From Faucicola sp048551375 (GTDB taxonomy: Bacteria > Pseudomonadota > Gammaproteobacteria > Pseudomonadales > Moraxellaceae): a DNA stretch of 64,000 bases. The position numbers and the translations under genes are program-made. Position 1 is the stretch's first letter. The number at the start of each line of letters is the position of its first letter. Below, piece after piece: positions 6,781-15,455 of this stretch. The DNA lies in the NCBI RefSeq assembly GCF_048551375.1, contig NZ_JBLYZJ010000007.1, positions 97,661 through 161,660 of the forward strand. The letters run 5' to 3'. The notes under the pieces are model-generated. The model saw only the letters and a program-made list of their open reading frames with translations, was not told the origin of the DNA and did no database searches.

Positions 6781-8844
6781 TTAGGCTTTGGCACTATTTA
6801 GCACACGTTTACCAAAATAAATGGTCGCCGCCACAAAGATAGCCAATCCCAACCACTGTCCGATGGTGTCCCAATTTTCCAATGCCAATGCAAGCGGTGC
6901 ATCAGAGCCACCTTGTGTCACAGATGCAGCAATAATAAACGCCATCACCACACCGACAAGGCTTTCGCCAACAATCAGACCTGCAGCAAACAGTGTGCCT
7001 GTACGCTCGGCATGGTCAAGATTTTGTTTCACATTGGCAGGGTTACTGCGTTTGGCAATGCGAGATTTCACCCACCACGCCAACACCGTGCCAGCAATCA
7101 ACGGCATATTGACCGCAGGTGGCAAATAAATACCCATCCCCACTGCCAACACAGGTAGGCTGTATTTGTTGGCTGAGGTTTTTTTGAGCAAAATATCAGT
7201 GATAATCAATGCCACGCCAATCGCTACGCCGATTAAGATATAGTTCCACTCAAGACTATGCGAAAAAATCCCTTTGGCAATGGTCGCCATCAAGGTCGCT
7301 TGTGGTGCTCCCAAGGCTTGCGTGGCATCCATGCCTTCACGAGGCATCGCCCCTGTAAAGCCATAGGCTTGATAAAGTAGTTGAAGCACAGGCGAAATCA
7401 CCAACGCCCCAACGACCACACCAATAATCAACGCAAGCTGTTGTCGCCACGGTGTCGCTTTGACCAGATAACCTGTTTTTAAATCTTGTAAATTGTCATT
7501 AGAAATGGTCGCCACGCATAGCACTGCCGAGCCACAGAACAACGCCAATGCCGTGATAAATTGACCATCGCCTGTTTGCATTACGGCAGGATTGGCATTG
7601 CCAATCAACAATAATACCAACGAAATCGCCACGATGGAAATAATACCAATCCCTGAAATTGGGCTAGACGATGAACCGACCAAACCTGCCATATAACCGC
7701 AAGCTGCCGCCACCAAAAAGCCAATCACAAATGCCAATAATGTACACACCACCACCAAAAACCATGCGGTAGTCGCAGGCAATGAGGCGGCTGACACAAA
7801 TTGATAGAAGGTCAAGGCAAGCAATAACCCCATGCCCAACACCCAACCCAACATGGCTTTGGGTGATAAATCTTGCTCCGTGCGATGGTTACCACCACTG
7901 CCTGCTTTGCCACCTTTGAGGGCTTGAACTGACAGACGGAAACCTTCCATCATTGGTTTAAACAAGGTAATCAACGTCCAAATCGCAGCAATCGCAATCG
8001 TACCTGCCCCAATAAAGCGGACTTTTTCTTTCCAAAGTTTCATCGCAAAGGCGACCATTTCCATATCGGCAGGTTGCGGAATACTGCTGGTCAACATTGG
8101 CACTGCCACGCCCCACGCAATAAAAATCCCCAACAAAATCGCAATACCGCCTGCGATACCGACCAAATAGCCCGCCCCTAACAACGCAAGCGAAAAGCCC
8201 ATCGGTAACTGAAAAATCGCCGCCCCAGCCTTAAACCAATAACTGGCTGAATCAGCCACCAATCGCAGTCCGCCTGTGGCAAAACTCACCAAGCCTGACA
8301 ACGCACCGCCAATGGCGATTTCTTTGATACCAGTGCCACCTTTGGCAGACTCATCATGTACCAAATTACCATGCTCATCTTCGGTCACGCCCTCGCCTGC
8401 CTTCAAAATCTCGGCAGCCGCCACCCCTTCTGGGTAAGGCAAATCGCTATTTACCACCATCGCATAGCGTAATGGAATCGTGAAAATCACCCCCCAAATA
8501 CCGCCTGCAATACACAGCAAAGCCGTTTGCCAAAACGGAAAACTTGTCCAATAACCGACCATCAACAACGCAGGCAACATAAAAATAATCGATGACAGCG
8601 TCCCTGCCGATGAGGCTTGGGTTTGCACCATATTGTTTTCTAAAATATTACTGCCTTTGGCAAATTTCAAAATTGCCATCGAAATCACTGCCGCAGGAAT
8701 TGACGAGGCAAATGTCAAACCCACTTTTAGCCCCAAATATACATTGGATGCGGTAAAAATCACCGTGATAATTGCCCCAAGAATCATCCCTCGCAAGGTC
8801 AGCTCTTTGGCATTGGCGTATGGGTCATGTGATATACCAGCCAT
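6781..8844 (-). CDS. OPT family oligopeptide transporter
   Basis: Inner-membrane transporter of 687 residues with many hydrophobic helices throughout. The N-terminal part ELTLRGMILGAIITVIFTASNVYLGLKVGLTFASSIPAAVISM is characteristic of the bacterial OPT family, as are NNMVQTQASSAGTLSSIIFMLPAL and the later LIGNANPAV and GYLVKATPWRQQLALIIG segments. Bacterial members are believed to import small peptides or peptide-metal complexes by proton symport; the substrate cannot be told from sequence. It begins at an ATG with CTCCTT on the plus strand (AGGAG on the minus) 6-8 bases ahead. It is monocistronic, ending at the shared terminator. Confidence 0.92.
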   Translation of the reverse strand: MAGISHDPYANAKELTLRGMILGAIITVIFTASNVYLGLKVGLTFASSIPAAVISMAILKFAKGSNILENNMVQTQASSAGTLSSIIFMLPALLMVGYWTSFPFWQTALLCIAGGIWGVIFTIPLRYAMVVNSDLPYPEGVAAAEILKAGEGVTEDEHGNLVHDESAKGGTGIKEIAIGGALSGLVSFATGGLRLVADSASYWFKAGAAIFQLPMGFSLALLGAGYLVGIAGGIAILLGIFIAWGVAVPMLTSSIPQPADMEMVAFAMKLWKEKVRFIGAGTIAIAAIWTLITLFKPMMEGFRLSVQALKGGKAGSGGNHRTEQDLSPKAMLGWVLGMGLLLALTFYQFVSAASLPATTAWFLVVVCTLLAFVIGFLVAAACGYMAGLVGSSSSPISGIGIISIVAISLVLLLIGNANPAVMQTGDGQFITALALFCGSAVLCVATISNDNLQDLKTGYLVKATPWRQQLALIIGVVVGALVISPVLQLLYQAYGFTGAMPREGMDATQALGAPQATLMATIAKGIFSHSLEWNYILIGVAIGVALIITDILLKKTSANKYSLPVLAVGMGIYLPPAVNMPLIAGTVLAWWVKSRIAKRSNPANVKQNLDHAERTGTLFAAGLIVGESLVGVVMAFIIAASVTQGGSDAPLALALENWDTIGQWLGLAIFVAATIYFGKRVLNSAKA

Positions 8845-8920
8845 GCACCTCTCCTTAAAACTCTATTAAATGAATACCGTCTGTTTATTTATAGTGAAAT
8901 CCTTTCAAAGTAGGACACAT

Positions 8921-8961
8921 CGTAGCGTGGGTTAGCCGTCTTTTTGGCGTAACCCACGGAA
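8921..8961. repeat. GCGTGGGTTAGC-type dispersed hairpin repeat
   Basis: CGTGGGTTA...TAACCCACG inverted repeat with a spacer containing CTTTTTGGCG. Related copies lie at 63963-63996 and, degenerate, at 17179-17212. The remainder of the 334-base gap 8845-9178 holds AT-rich sequence, divergent to nothing recognisable, and the ffh terminator. Confidence 0.75.
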
Positions 8962-9116
8962 TTTAAATTTACTACTATTCTGAAGTTAAATGACTATATA
9001 TTAATCGGACGTATTTGGTAATAAAAACAAATCTTAACAATTGGGTAACTCATAGTTAAACATTTCGATTTTTTTTGCAAGCTATTTTTGGGATTGATAA
9101 CAATTTTTTGGGTATA

Positions 9117-9145
9117 AAAAAACTGATAACGAGTATCAGTTTTTT
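9117..9145 (-). terminator. Terminator of ffh
   Basis: AACTGATA pairs with TATCAGTT over a 5-base loop; on the minus strand it is followed by TTTTTTATA, 34 bases after the ffh stop. A runs on the other side make it potentially bidirectional. Confidence 0.85.
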
Positions 9146-9178
9146 GGTGTGGTTAATGATTAATCAATCAAAATTGGT

Positions 9179-10654
9179 TTAAAAGCGAGTTTTAAACTTC
9201 GGTGCAGGTGGCATGGTCGGCAAGTTGGTCTGTCCCATCACAGGGGCAGTTTCTTGTTCTTGCTTATTTCCCCCAAACAAAGGGCCTCCACCACCGCTCA
9301 TGCCCTTAGTCAAGCCTTGTACGGCTTTCATCATTTTGCTAATACCTGATGGGTCAGAGAGCATTTTCATCATTTTTGCCATTTGCTTGTGTTGCTTAAG
9401 CAGTTGGTTGACGTGTTGAATGTCTTTACCTGCCCCAGCAGCGATACGGCGTTTACGGCTTGGGTTGATTTTGTCTGGGTTTTGACGCTCGAATGGGGTC
9501 ATCGAGTGAATCAACGCTTCCATTTCTTTGACCTTGTCTTCTGGTTTGGCATCGGCAACGGCTTTTTGAATATCCGCACCGCTCATGCCGGGCATTTTAT
9601 CAAGGAAACCTGCCATACCGCCCAAGTTTTTCATTTGTTGGAATTGGGTCAATAAGTCCTCAAGGTCAAACTCGCCACCTTTTTGGATTTTTTTCGCCAT
9701 TTTTTCGGCTTTTTCACGGTCGATTTTGTTTTCGACTTCTTCGACCAATGACAATACGTCACCCATGCCCAAAATCCGCTGTGCCACACGCTCTGGGTGG
9801 AATGGCTCAAGGGCATCGAGTTTTTCACCACGACCCAAAAATTTAATCGGTTTGCCAGTAATCGCACGCACCGACAAGGCTGCACCACCACGAGCATCAC
9901 CGTCTGTCTTGGTCAAAATCACGCCTGTCAATGGTAATGCGTCATTAAAGGCTTTAGCGGTATTGGCAGCATCTTGACCTGTCATCGAATCCACTACGAA
10001 TAGCGTTTCGGCTGGATTGACAGTAGCAGTCAAGGCTTTGATTTCGTCCATCATCGCCTCATCAACGTGCAGACGACCTGCAGTGTCGATAATCAAGATG
10101 TCTTGGTATTGAATTTTGGCTTGTTCGATGGCACGTTTGGCGATGTCGATGGGGTTTTCGTCCGCATGAGATGGCACAAACTGGGCTTTGACCTGCTCGG
10201 CAACTTGCTCAAGCTGTTTGATGGCGGCAGGGCGATACACGTCCGCTGATACCAACATGACTTTTTTCTTTTGGCGTTCTTGGAGGTATTTGGCAAGTTT
10301 ACCTGCAGTGGTGGTCTTCCCTGCCCCTTGCAAGCCTGCTAATAAGTAAATCACAGGCGGTTTGCCCGTCATTTCTAAGCCTTGATTGGCACTGCCCATC
10401 ATCTCGGTGAGTTCGTCATACACAATTTTGACAAACGCTTGCCCAGGGGCGAGTTCTTTGAGGACTTCTTGTCCCAAAGCTTTATCTTTGACACGGGTGA
10501 CAAAGTCACGGGTCACAGGCAAAGCAACGTCTGCCTCTAGCAGTGCCATGCGGACTTCACGCAAGGTGTCTTTGATGTTGTCTTCGGTAAGTTGTCCTGT
10601 ACCTGCAATGTTACGTAAACTGCCAGAAAGTCGTTCGGTTAAAGTATCAAACAT
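9179..10654 (-). CDS. ffh: Signal recognition particle protein Ffh
   Basis: GTPase subunit of the signal recognition particle, which binds 4.5S RNA and signal sequences and delivers ribosomes to FtsY. It has 491 residues. The N-domain helical bundle occupies about 1-95; the G domain has G1 GLQGAGKTTTAGKLA at 107-121, DVYRPAA at 137-143, DTAGR and TKTDGDARGG; the Met-rich M domain runs from about 325 and includes FDLEDLLTQFQQM, GMAGFLDKMPG and NPSRKRRIAAGAG (RNA binding). A Gly-rich C-terminal tail follows. The gene is divergent from ypjD, the usual arrangement in gammaproteobacteria. No ffs (4.5S RNA) gene was found nearby. Confidence 0.97.
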   Translation of the reverse strand: MFDTLTERLSGSLRNIAGTGQLTEDNIKDTLREVRMALLEADVALPVTRDFVTRVKDKALGQEVLKELAPGQAFVKIVYDELTEMMGSANQGLEMTGKPPVIYLLAGLQGAGKTTTAGKLAKYLQERQKKKVMLVSADVYRPAAIKQLEQVAEQVKAQFVPSHADENPIDIAKRAIEQAKIQYQDILIIDTAGRLHVDEAMMDEIKALTATVNPAETLFVVDSMTGQDAANTAKAFNDALPLTGVILTKTDGDARGGAALSVRAITGKPIKFLGRGEKLDALEPFHPERVAQRILGMGDVLSLVEEVENKIDREKAEKMAKKIQKGGEFDLEDLLTQFQQMKNLGGMAGFLDKMPGMSGADIQKAVADAKPEDKVKEMEALIHSMTPFERQNPDKINPSRKRRIAAGAGKDIQHVNQLLKQHKQMAKMMKMLSDPSGISKMMKAVQGLTKGMSGGGGPLFGGNKQEQETAPVMGQTNLPTMPPAPKFKTRF

Positions 10655-10819
10655 GATGATTTCTCTTATTACAAATTTTGGGAAATAGAATTTTTAGATA
10701 GTTTTTTACTATTTTATGATAAATAGCCTAAAACTGCTAATCATTTACTGCTAAAATGGGGAATTCTTGGTTTTAATTGTCAATAAACCCTCTTTTTTGT
10801 AAGACCCTGTGAGGCGATT

Positions 10820-11617
10820 GTGTTTTTACTTTTGGTCATGGCATTGGTGTGTTATGGATTGACCGCCCTGTATCTGATTTGGGCGTTAAGCCAAAAAAAA
10901 TCCATTCATAAAGGCTGGGTACTTGGTCAGCTTGGCGTTGGTCTGTTGGCTCATGTCGGCTTGCTGTACCCACAGATTTTTACCCAATATGGGCTAAATT
11001 TTAATGTATTTAACGTGCTGTCCTTGACCTCGTTATTTATGTTGTTGTTTTATTGGGGGTTTTGCTTATATCGTCCGATTTTGCCACTGGGGATTTTGGC
11101 AACGCCGTTGGCATTGGCTGGGGTGGTGCTAGGCTATACAGGTAATGCCCCTTATCAACCGTTGAGCCATATCAGTCCGCTATTGCAGTCGCATATTTTG
11201 CTGTCATTGGCAGCCTATTCGGTGCTGTTTATGTCAGCGGTGCAAGCCGTGATGTTACGCTTACAAATCAAAGAGTTGAAACGCCAAACCATTCACCGCA
11301 TTTGGGTGGATAAACTGCCCTCACTGCAAAGCATGGAAACGCTGTTATTTGACATGATAATGGTGGGGTTTGTGTTGTTGTCGTTTGCGTTAGCCTCTGG
11401 TCTGATGGATACGCAAGACTTGCTGGGACAACACTTGGTACATAAAACGGTATTTAGTGTGCTGTCGTGGCTGGTGTTTGGGGCGTTATTGATTGGGCAT
11501 TGGCGGTCAGGTTGGCGAGGGATTAAAGCCAGTAATATGACCTTGTATGGCGTGATTTTGCTGGCAGTGGCGTTTGTGGGGACGAAATTTGTCTTAGAAA
11601 TTGTGTTGGGGCGGTGA
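10820..11617 (+). CDS. ypjD: Inner-membrane protein YpjD, cytochrome c assembly (CcsA-like) family
   Basis: Polytopic membrane protein of 265 residues, with about eight helices, similar by eye to E. coli YpjD. Matching features are HILLSLAAYSVLFMSAVQAVMLRLQ in the middle and the C-terminal block LGQHLVHKTVFSVLSWLVFGALLIGHWRSGWRG followed by a last helix with GTKFVLEIVL. It shares the fold of the CcmC/CcsA haem-handling proteins and retains conserved His residues, but the tryptophan-rich WWD motif of true haem lyases is absent. Its exact role is unknown. The start is a GTG at 10820. It is divergent from ffh, as in E. coli. Confidence 0.88.
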   Translation: MFLLLVMALVCYGLTALYLIWALSQKKSIHKGWVLGQLGVGLLAHVGLLYPQIFTQYGLNFNVFNVLSLTSLFMLLFYWGFCLYRPILPLGILATPLALAGVVLGYTGNAPYQPLSHISPLLQSHILLSLAAYSVLFMSAVQAVMLRLQIKELKRQTIHRIWVDKLPSLQSMETLLFDMIMVGFVLLSFALASGLMDTQDLLGQHLVHKTVFSVLSWLVFGALLIGHWRSGWRGIKASNMTLYGVILLAVAFVGTKFVLEIVLGR

Positions 11618-11642
11618 TTGATATTGCACCCTATTTTTTGAA

Positions 11643-11674
11643 TCTCCCCCAACCCCCATTTACAAAAGAGGGGG
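11643..11674. repeat. CTCCCCCAACCCCC/GGGGGTT dispersed repeat
   Basis: C-rich block CTCCCCCAACCCCCATTTAC followed by AAAAGAGGGGGG. The same TCCCCCAACCCCCTCTTT unit recurs in inverse orientation at the 18576-18692 repeat. It lies downstream of ypjD. Confidence 0.6.
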
Positions 11675-11700
11675 GTTGTTCTGATACATCAACCTAATAT

Positions 11701-11735
11701 AAAAAAATCCCCCTTTATTCAAAGAGGGATTTAAT
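11701..11735 (-). terminator. Terminator of the fabD-fabG-acpP operon
   Basis: AAATCCCCCTTT pairs with AAAGAGGGATTT (one mismatch) over ATTC. On the minus strand it is followed by TTTTTTTATA, 26 bases after the acpP stop. It may also stop ypjD transcription. Confidence 0.7.
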
Positions 11736-11760
11736 AATGCCAATATTAGGTAAAAATCAA

Positions 11761-11994
11761 TTAGATTTTTGATTGAACGTAGTCAATGGCACTTTTAACC
11801 GTGGTTAATTGAGCTGAATCTTCGTCTGGAATGGTGATACCAAACTCATTTTCAAATGACATCACTAGCTCAACAAGGTCAAGCGAATCCGCTCCTAAGT
11901 CGTCCATAAATGACGCTTCGGTTTTGATGTCATCGGCATTGATACCCAATTGTTCTGCCACTGCGGCTTTTACTTTGCTTTCAACTTCACTCAT
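11761..11994 (-). CDS. acpP: Acyl carrier protein AcpP
   Basis: Small acidic cytoplasmic carrier of 77 residues that bears growing acyl chains on phosphopantetheine. The attachment site is the Ser in GADSLDLVELVM (about residues 34-45). The length and acidic helix II/III composition are typical. The start ATG has AAGGAGAATCGC ahead. It is the last gene of the fabD-fabG-acpP run; fabF does not follow here, unlike in enteric bacteria. Confidence 0.97.
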   Translation of the reverse strand: MSEVESKVKAAVAEQLGINADDIKTEASFMDDLGADSLDLVELVMSFENEFGITIPDEDSAQLTTVKSAIDYVQSKI

Positions 11995-12075
11995 GCGATT
12001 CTCCTTGCATATAGGTTATGGGGTTGGATGGTAAAAACAAATCATAATACAATGTTTCAGTTTTGCGGTAAAGTA

Positions 12076-12804
12076 TTACATATACATACCGCCATTGACG
12101 GCAAGCACAGCCCCTGTGATATAACTGGCTTCGTCACTGGCTAAAAATTTCACCGCTGCTGCCACGTCTTCTGGGCGACCTAAGCGACCCAGTGGCACAT
12201 TGGCAAGCATCGAGCTAATCAAGCGTTCATCTAGGCTATCGGTCATATCCGTTTCGATAAATCCAGGGGCAACACAGTTGACGGTAATTTGACGTGAGCC
12301 GATTTCACGAGCCAATGAACGAGTAAAGCCCTCGACCCCTGCCTTTGTGGCGGCGTAGTTAGTCTGCCCTGCATTGCCCATGGTGGCGACTACCGAGGTG
12401 ATATTGATGATACGACCGTGACGGGCTTTCATCATGCCTTTCATGGCTCGTTTGCTAAGGCGATATACGGCGGTTAAATTAACATTTAGCACGGTTTCCC
12501 AAGCGTCATCATCCATCCGCATCAATAAACCGTCTTGGGTAATCCCTGCATTATTGACCAATACTTGCACCGCACCATAGGTACTTTCGATTTCGCTAAA
12601 TAAGGCTTCGACTTGGTCAGCTTGTTGTACGTTTAGCACACGCCCTAGACCGCCTGCTTCTTTGAGGTAGTCACCAATCGCTGTCGCTCCTTGTTCACTG
12701 GTGGCTGTACCAATGACAAAATATCCCTCATCAGCGAGGCGTTGGGCGATGGCTTTGCCAATGCCTCGGCTTGCCCCTGTGACCAATGCGATATGACGGC
12801 TCAT
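12076..12804 (-). CDS. fabG: 3-oxoacyl-[acyl-carrier-protein] reductase FabG
   Basis: NADPH-dependent reductase of 242 residues, the first reduction step of type II fatty acid elongation. It is a short-chain dehydrogenase: cofactor motif TGASRGIGKAIA near residues 9-20, NNAG motif (VLVNNAGITQDGLLMRM), catalytic Ser in NITSVVATMGNAGQTNYAATKAG with Tyr and Lys in YxxxK, and the C-terminal SYITGAVLAVNGGMYM. It follows fabD by 21 bases and precedes acpP by 81 bases. Confidence 0.97.
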   Translation of the reverse strand: MSRHIALVTGASRGIGKAIAQRLADEGYFVIGTATSEQGATAIGDYLKEAGGLGRVLNVQQADQVEALFSEIESTYGAVQVLVNNAGITQDGLLMRMDDDAWETVLNVNLTAVYRLSKRAMKGMMKARHGRIINITSVVATMGNAGQTNYAATKAGVEGFTRSLAREIGSRQITVNCVAPGFIETDMTDSLDERLISSMLANVPLGRLGRPEDVAAAVKFLASDEASYITGAVLAVNGGMYM

Positions 12805-12825
12805 AGTCGTTCCTTTTTGTTAAAA

Positions 12826-13824
12826 TTATTTTTTAATCTCATTAATAGCTTGTTGAATCGCTTCCAATTTTTCCACTTTATCAGTGGCAAGGGTTGGGAT
12901 TTTTTGGGCTTGACGTTTGGCAAGGTTGGTCAATACCGCCCCACTGCCACATTCAATCTGTAACGTCACACCTTGATTGGCTAAGTTATCTTCAATGGTT
13001 GACCAAAGTACAGGCTCACTCAATTGCTCAATTAAGGCTTGCTTGATGGCAGATACATCGGTTTCAATTTTGGCATGGCGATTTTGCATCACAGGAATAC
13101 GAGGTGACGCAAACTCAATGCTATCAAATTGATTTGCCAATTTATCACTGGCAGGTTTCATCAATTGGCAATGTGATGGCACGCTGACTTTTAATGGCAT
13201 GGCTTTTTTACCCAATGCCAACACTGCTTCACTTGCCAAATCCACACCCAAGGCATTACCTGCAATGACCACTTGCCCTGTGGCATTAAAATTGGCAGGG
13301 CTAACCACGGCTTTAGCATTATCATCCACTACTTGCCGACAAATATCACTCACTTCATCATCCGTTAAACCCAAAATGGCAGACATTTTGCCTTGTTGAT
13401 TCGTCATGGCTTCAGTCATATATTGACCACGATGGTGTACCAATCGCACCGCATCGGCAAGGCTTAACACGCCAGATGCACACAAGGCACTATATTCACC
13501 CAACGAATGCCCTGCCAAATAACTGGGGGTCAATGCCAATTCAGCTTGCAACACACGCCAAATCGCCATACTAGCGGTCAACAATGCAGGCTGAGTATAA
13601 GCAGTATCGTCAAGATTAAAGGTTGGGTGCGTGCCTTGGCACACTGCCCATAAATCAAACCCCAATGCCTCACTGGCTTCATCAAAGGTCTGCTGAATCT
13701 GCGGATACTGAGTCGCCCAATCCGCTAACATACCCACTGACTGTGAGCCTTGCCCCGGAAAAATCACCGCATAGTGAGCCGAGCCAAGCGTAGGGGACGT
13801 GAGCGATGGGGTAGCAACGGACAT
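12826..13824 (-). CDS. fabD: Malonyl-CoA:ACP transacylase FabD
   Basis: Transfers malonyl from CoA to ACP to supply fatty acid elongation. It has 332 residues. GQGSQSVGM near residue 25 forms the oxyanion loop, the nucleophile Ser is in AGHSLGEYSALCASG, an active-site Arg follows in RGQYMTEA, and the catalytic His is in VSVPSHCQLMKPA. It has about 15 extra N-terminal residues compared with E. coli FabD; a start nearer YAVIFPGQGS is not supported by a better ATG. It begins the fab operon, with its own promoter overlapped by a palindrome. plsX and fabH, the usual upstream neighbours, are absent. Confidence 0.96.
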   Translation of the reverse strand: MSVATPSLTSPTLGSAHYAVIFPGQGSQSVGMLADWATQYPQIQQTFDEASEALGFDLWAVCQGTHPTFNLDDTAYTQPALLTASMAIWRVLQAELALTPSYLAGHSLGEYSALCASGVLSLADAVRLVHHRGQYMTEAMTNQQGKMSAILGLTDDEVSDICRQVVDDNAKAVVSPANFNATGQVVIAGNALGVDLASEAVLALGKKAMPLKVSVPSHCQLMKPASDKLANQFDSIEFASPRIPVMQNRHAKIETDVSAIKQALIEQLSEPVLWSTIEDNLANQGVTLQIECGSGAVLTNLAKRQAQKIPTLATDKVEKLEAIQQAINEIKK

Positions 13825-13910
13825 AACCTTACCTTTATCTTTGGAAATCTGACTAAAATTGTCGCCTTTACTTTAACAAAAGTTAGGGGTAAAAGCAAAA
13901 CATACTGTTT

Positions 13911-13947
13911 ATATAAGTACAAGCATTTAATGTGTACAACTGTACAC
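13911..13947 (-). promoter_or_regulatory. fabD promoter overlapped by a GTGTACA-N2-TGTACAC palindrome
   Basis: On the minus strand a -35 TTGTAC (13934-13939) and a -10 TTATAT (13911-13916) are 17 bases apart, about 90 bases upstream of fabD. The -35 box lies inside a perfect 7+7 palindrome GTGTACA-GT-TGTACAC (13932-13947). A regulator bound there would occlude polymerase, so this is a good candidate operator for fatty acid synthesis control. The regulator is unknown. Apart from this and the rpmF terminator, the 13825-14133 gap shows nothing else. Confidence 0.5.
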
Positions 13948-14038
13948 TCAATAAAACGCTATTATGCCATAAAATTATTAAAATGCCAGTGATTTTGTGG
14001 CGATTTAAAAATGATTTTTTGGATAAAATTTTTGGCAT

Positions 14039-14071
14039 AAAAAAACTGGTGAAATCAGTCACCAGTTTTTA
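14039..14071. terminator. Terminator of rpmF
   Basis: AAAAACTGGTGA and TCACCAGTTTTT form a perfect 12-bp stem around AATCAG, flanked by A/T runs, 63 bases past the rpmF stop on the minus strand. It insulates rpmF from the fab promoter. Confidence 0.9.
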
Positions 14072-14133
14072 TTATCGTCACTTTTAGCATCATAGCAACG
14101 GAAAAACCATCACCCAAATGCGTCAATCAGTGA

Positions 14134-14319
14134 TTATTCAGCCACCGCAGCGACTTTGAATAATTGACGACCACGGTAAAAACCATCTTTGGTAGCGTGG
14201 TGACGAATGTGTTTTTCGCCAGTGGTTGCATCGATAGCAACGGCATTGATGGTCATACGGTCATGTGAACGACGCATATCACGACGTGAACGGCTTTTGC
14301 GGTTTTGTTGAACAGCCAT
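14134..14319 (-). CDS. rpmF: 50S ribosomal protein L32
   Basis: Basic ribosomal large-subunit protein of 61 residues with the L32 start MAVQQNRKSRSRRDMRRSHD and the downstream HHATKDGFYRGRQLF. It is the form without zinc-binding cysteines. AGGAG precedes the ATG. The usual partner yceD lies upstream on the same strand but is separated by 326 bases that include a MITE-like element. Confidence 0.96.
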   Translation of the reverse strand: MAVQQNRKSRSRRDMRRSHDRMTINAVAIDATTGEKHIRHHATKDGFYRGRQLFKVAAVAE

Positions 14320-14428
14320 GAGGTTAGCTCCTGTGCTTCAGTATAAAAACACCGTTCTATCAATGAGTTAGCCCATGTGGTGGGGCAAATTATCAGAACG
14401 GATAATCAGATAAATTTGTAAACGCCAC

Positions 14429-14434
14429 ATTATA
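14429..14434 (-). promoter_or_regulatory. Candidate -10 box for rpmF
   Basis: TATAAT on the minus strand about 110 bases upstream of the rpmF ATG and downstream of the MITE-like element, preceded by AGCG. The -35 is poor. It suggests that rpmF is transcribed independently of yceD here. Confidence 0.4.
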
Positions 14435-14482
14435 CGCTATTCGGTCGCAACTGAAAAGTCTTTATTCGCATATTTTTTAACA

Positions 14483-14618
14483 TAGCACTTACTCAGTTTT
14501 TAAATAATTGCTTGCTAATACGGACACTAGACCCCTGCCTACGCAGGGGTGACGTTAATCTAAATAATGTCGTCATTCCTGCGAATGCAGGAATCCAGTG
14601 TCTTTTACGTAATTGCTA
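14483..14618. mobile_element. MITE-like element between yceD and rpmF
   Basis: A 136-base copy of the family found at 5640, 16158 and 56026: internal hairpin CCCCTGCCTACGCAGGGG, TGACGTTAATC, CGTCATTCCTGCGAATGCAGG and AATCCAGTGTCTTTT. The ends are degenerate (TAGCACTTAC...GTAATTGCTA), so the exact borders are inferred from the 136-base length shared with the 56026 copy. It fills the middle of the 14320-14645 gap; the rest holds the rpmF promoter and leader. Confidence 0.7.
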
Positions 14619-14645
14619 TAGTAAACTAGTTTTTACCAAACAAAA

Positions 14646-15212
14646 TTAGATTTTTAGACTGACTAATACTGCAAATGGATTTTCTCGTTCTTCTTCGATT
14701 TCAGGCAATTCACCCACTTCACTGACCGCCATTTGGCAATCGTCATGCTTAGGGGCTAACGGCAAATCCACCAATAATTCATCTTCAATCATCGGCAATA
14801 ACCACAGTTTATGCTCATCACTCAATTCTGATAATAAAATCGATTCCATATCCTCTTCAAGTAATGCGACATGGCTTTCATCAGCGAGTAACGCCAGTTG
14901 GCTATCGGTGTCAAGGCTGACTGCCACAGGCTCAAGGCAACGTTGACAAGTCTGCCAAATCGCCCCTGTGGTCTGTAACTGCCAAAATAGCACTTTGCCT
15001 TTTTGTTGGATATCGAGGCTAACTTTTAGCGGTTGGTCGTTGGGGTGGTTGGGATCACGCAGGTCATACAGGCGTGGGAATTGGCTTAGGGCAATCTCGC
15101 CTTGCCATTGGTAGTGGTTTTCGTTGTTGTGTTCCCAACGGTTTAGGTCGATATATTTTGCCAAACCTGTCAGAGCGGTGGCGGTGGATTGTGAAATTGA
15201 GGGGGTGGTCAT
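14646..15212 (-). CDS. yceD: YceD family protein (DUF177), 23S rRNA/L32-associated
   Basis: Protein of 188 residues of the DUF177 family, linked in plants and E. coli to 23S rRNA accumulation and conserved next to rpmF. It has the paired cysteines of WQTCQRCLEP in the middle and the acidic motif EDELLVDLPLAPKHDDC towards the C-terminus, with the third conserved Cys. AGGAG lies 7 bases ahead of the ATG. It is upstream of rpmF but separated from it by a MITE-like element. Confidence 0.9.
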   Translation of the reverse strand: MTTPSISQSTATALTGLAKYIDLNRWEHNNENHYQWQGEIALSQFPRLYDLRDPNHPNDQPLKVSLDIQQKGKVLFWQLQTTGAIWQTCQRCLEPVAVSLDTDSQLALLADESHVALLEEDMESILLSELSDEHKLWLLPMIEDELLVDLPLAPKHDDCQMAVSEVGELPEIEEERENPFAVLVSLKI

Positions 15213-15303
15213 GGCTCGCTCCTGTGGGTTCTAATTATTTACCATTAATATGATGGTATTCGCCCAAAAAAGCAAGGGCAGAAATTTGTTATAATAGCCA
15301 TTT

Positions 15304-15416
15304 TAGGACTTACGTGAAAATGACAAAACGTTCGCCCTGAGCTTGTCGAAGGGTAACGCTTCCTTTGGTTCGACAGGCTCACCACGAACGGAAACGTTAA
15401 AACTGTGTAAATCCTA
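15304..15416. mobile_element. Short element with TAGGACTTACG/TAAATCCTA ends and TTCGACAGGCTCA core
   Basis: The left end TAGGACTTACG matches the MITE family at 5640; the right end GTGTAAATCCTA is a degenerate inverse. The core differs: CCTGAGCTTGTCGAAGG and its complement-like TTCGACAGGCTCACC, a hairpin repeat widespread in proteobacteria. It therefore looks like a chimera or a different filling between the same termini. No clean target duplication. Confidence 0.6.
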
Positions 15417-15455
15417 CATCATATTCAGCTTCATTTTTACCCTCTAAGGCACACC

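Noticed and set aside
8845..9178. 4.5S RNA gene near ffh
   Set aside because: No GC-rich rod-shaped structure with the conserved GGAA/AGCAG bulges was seen.
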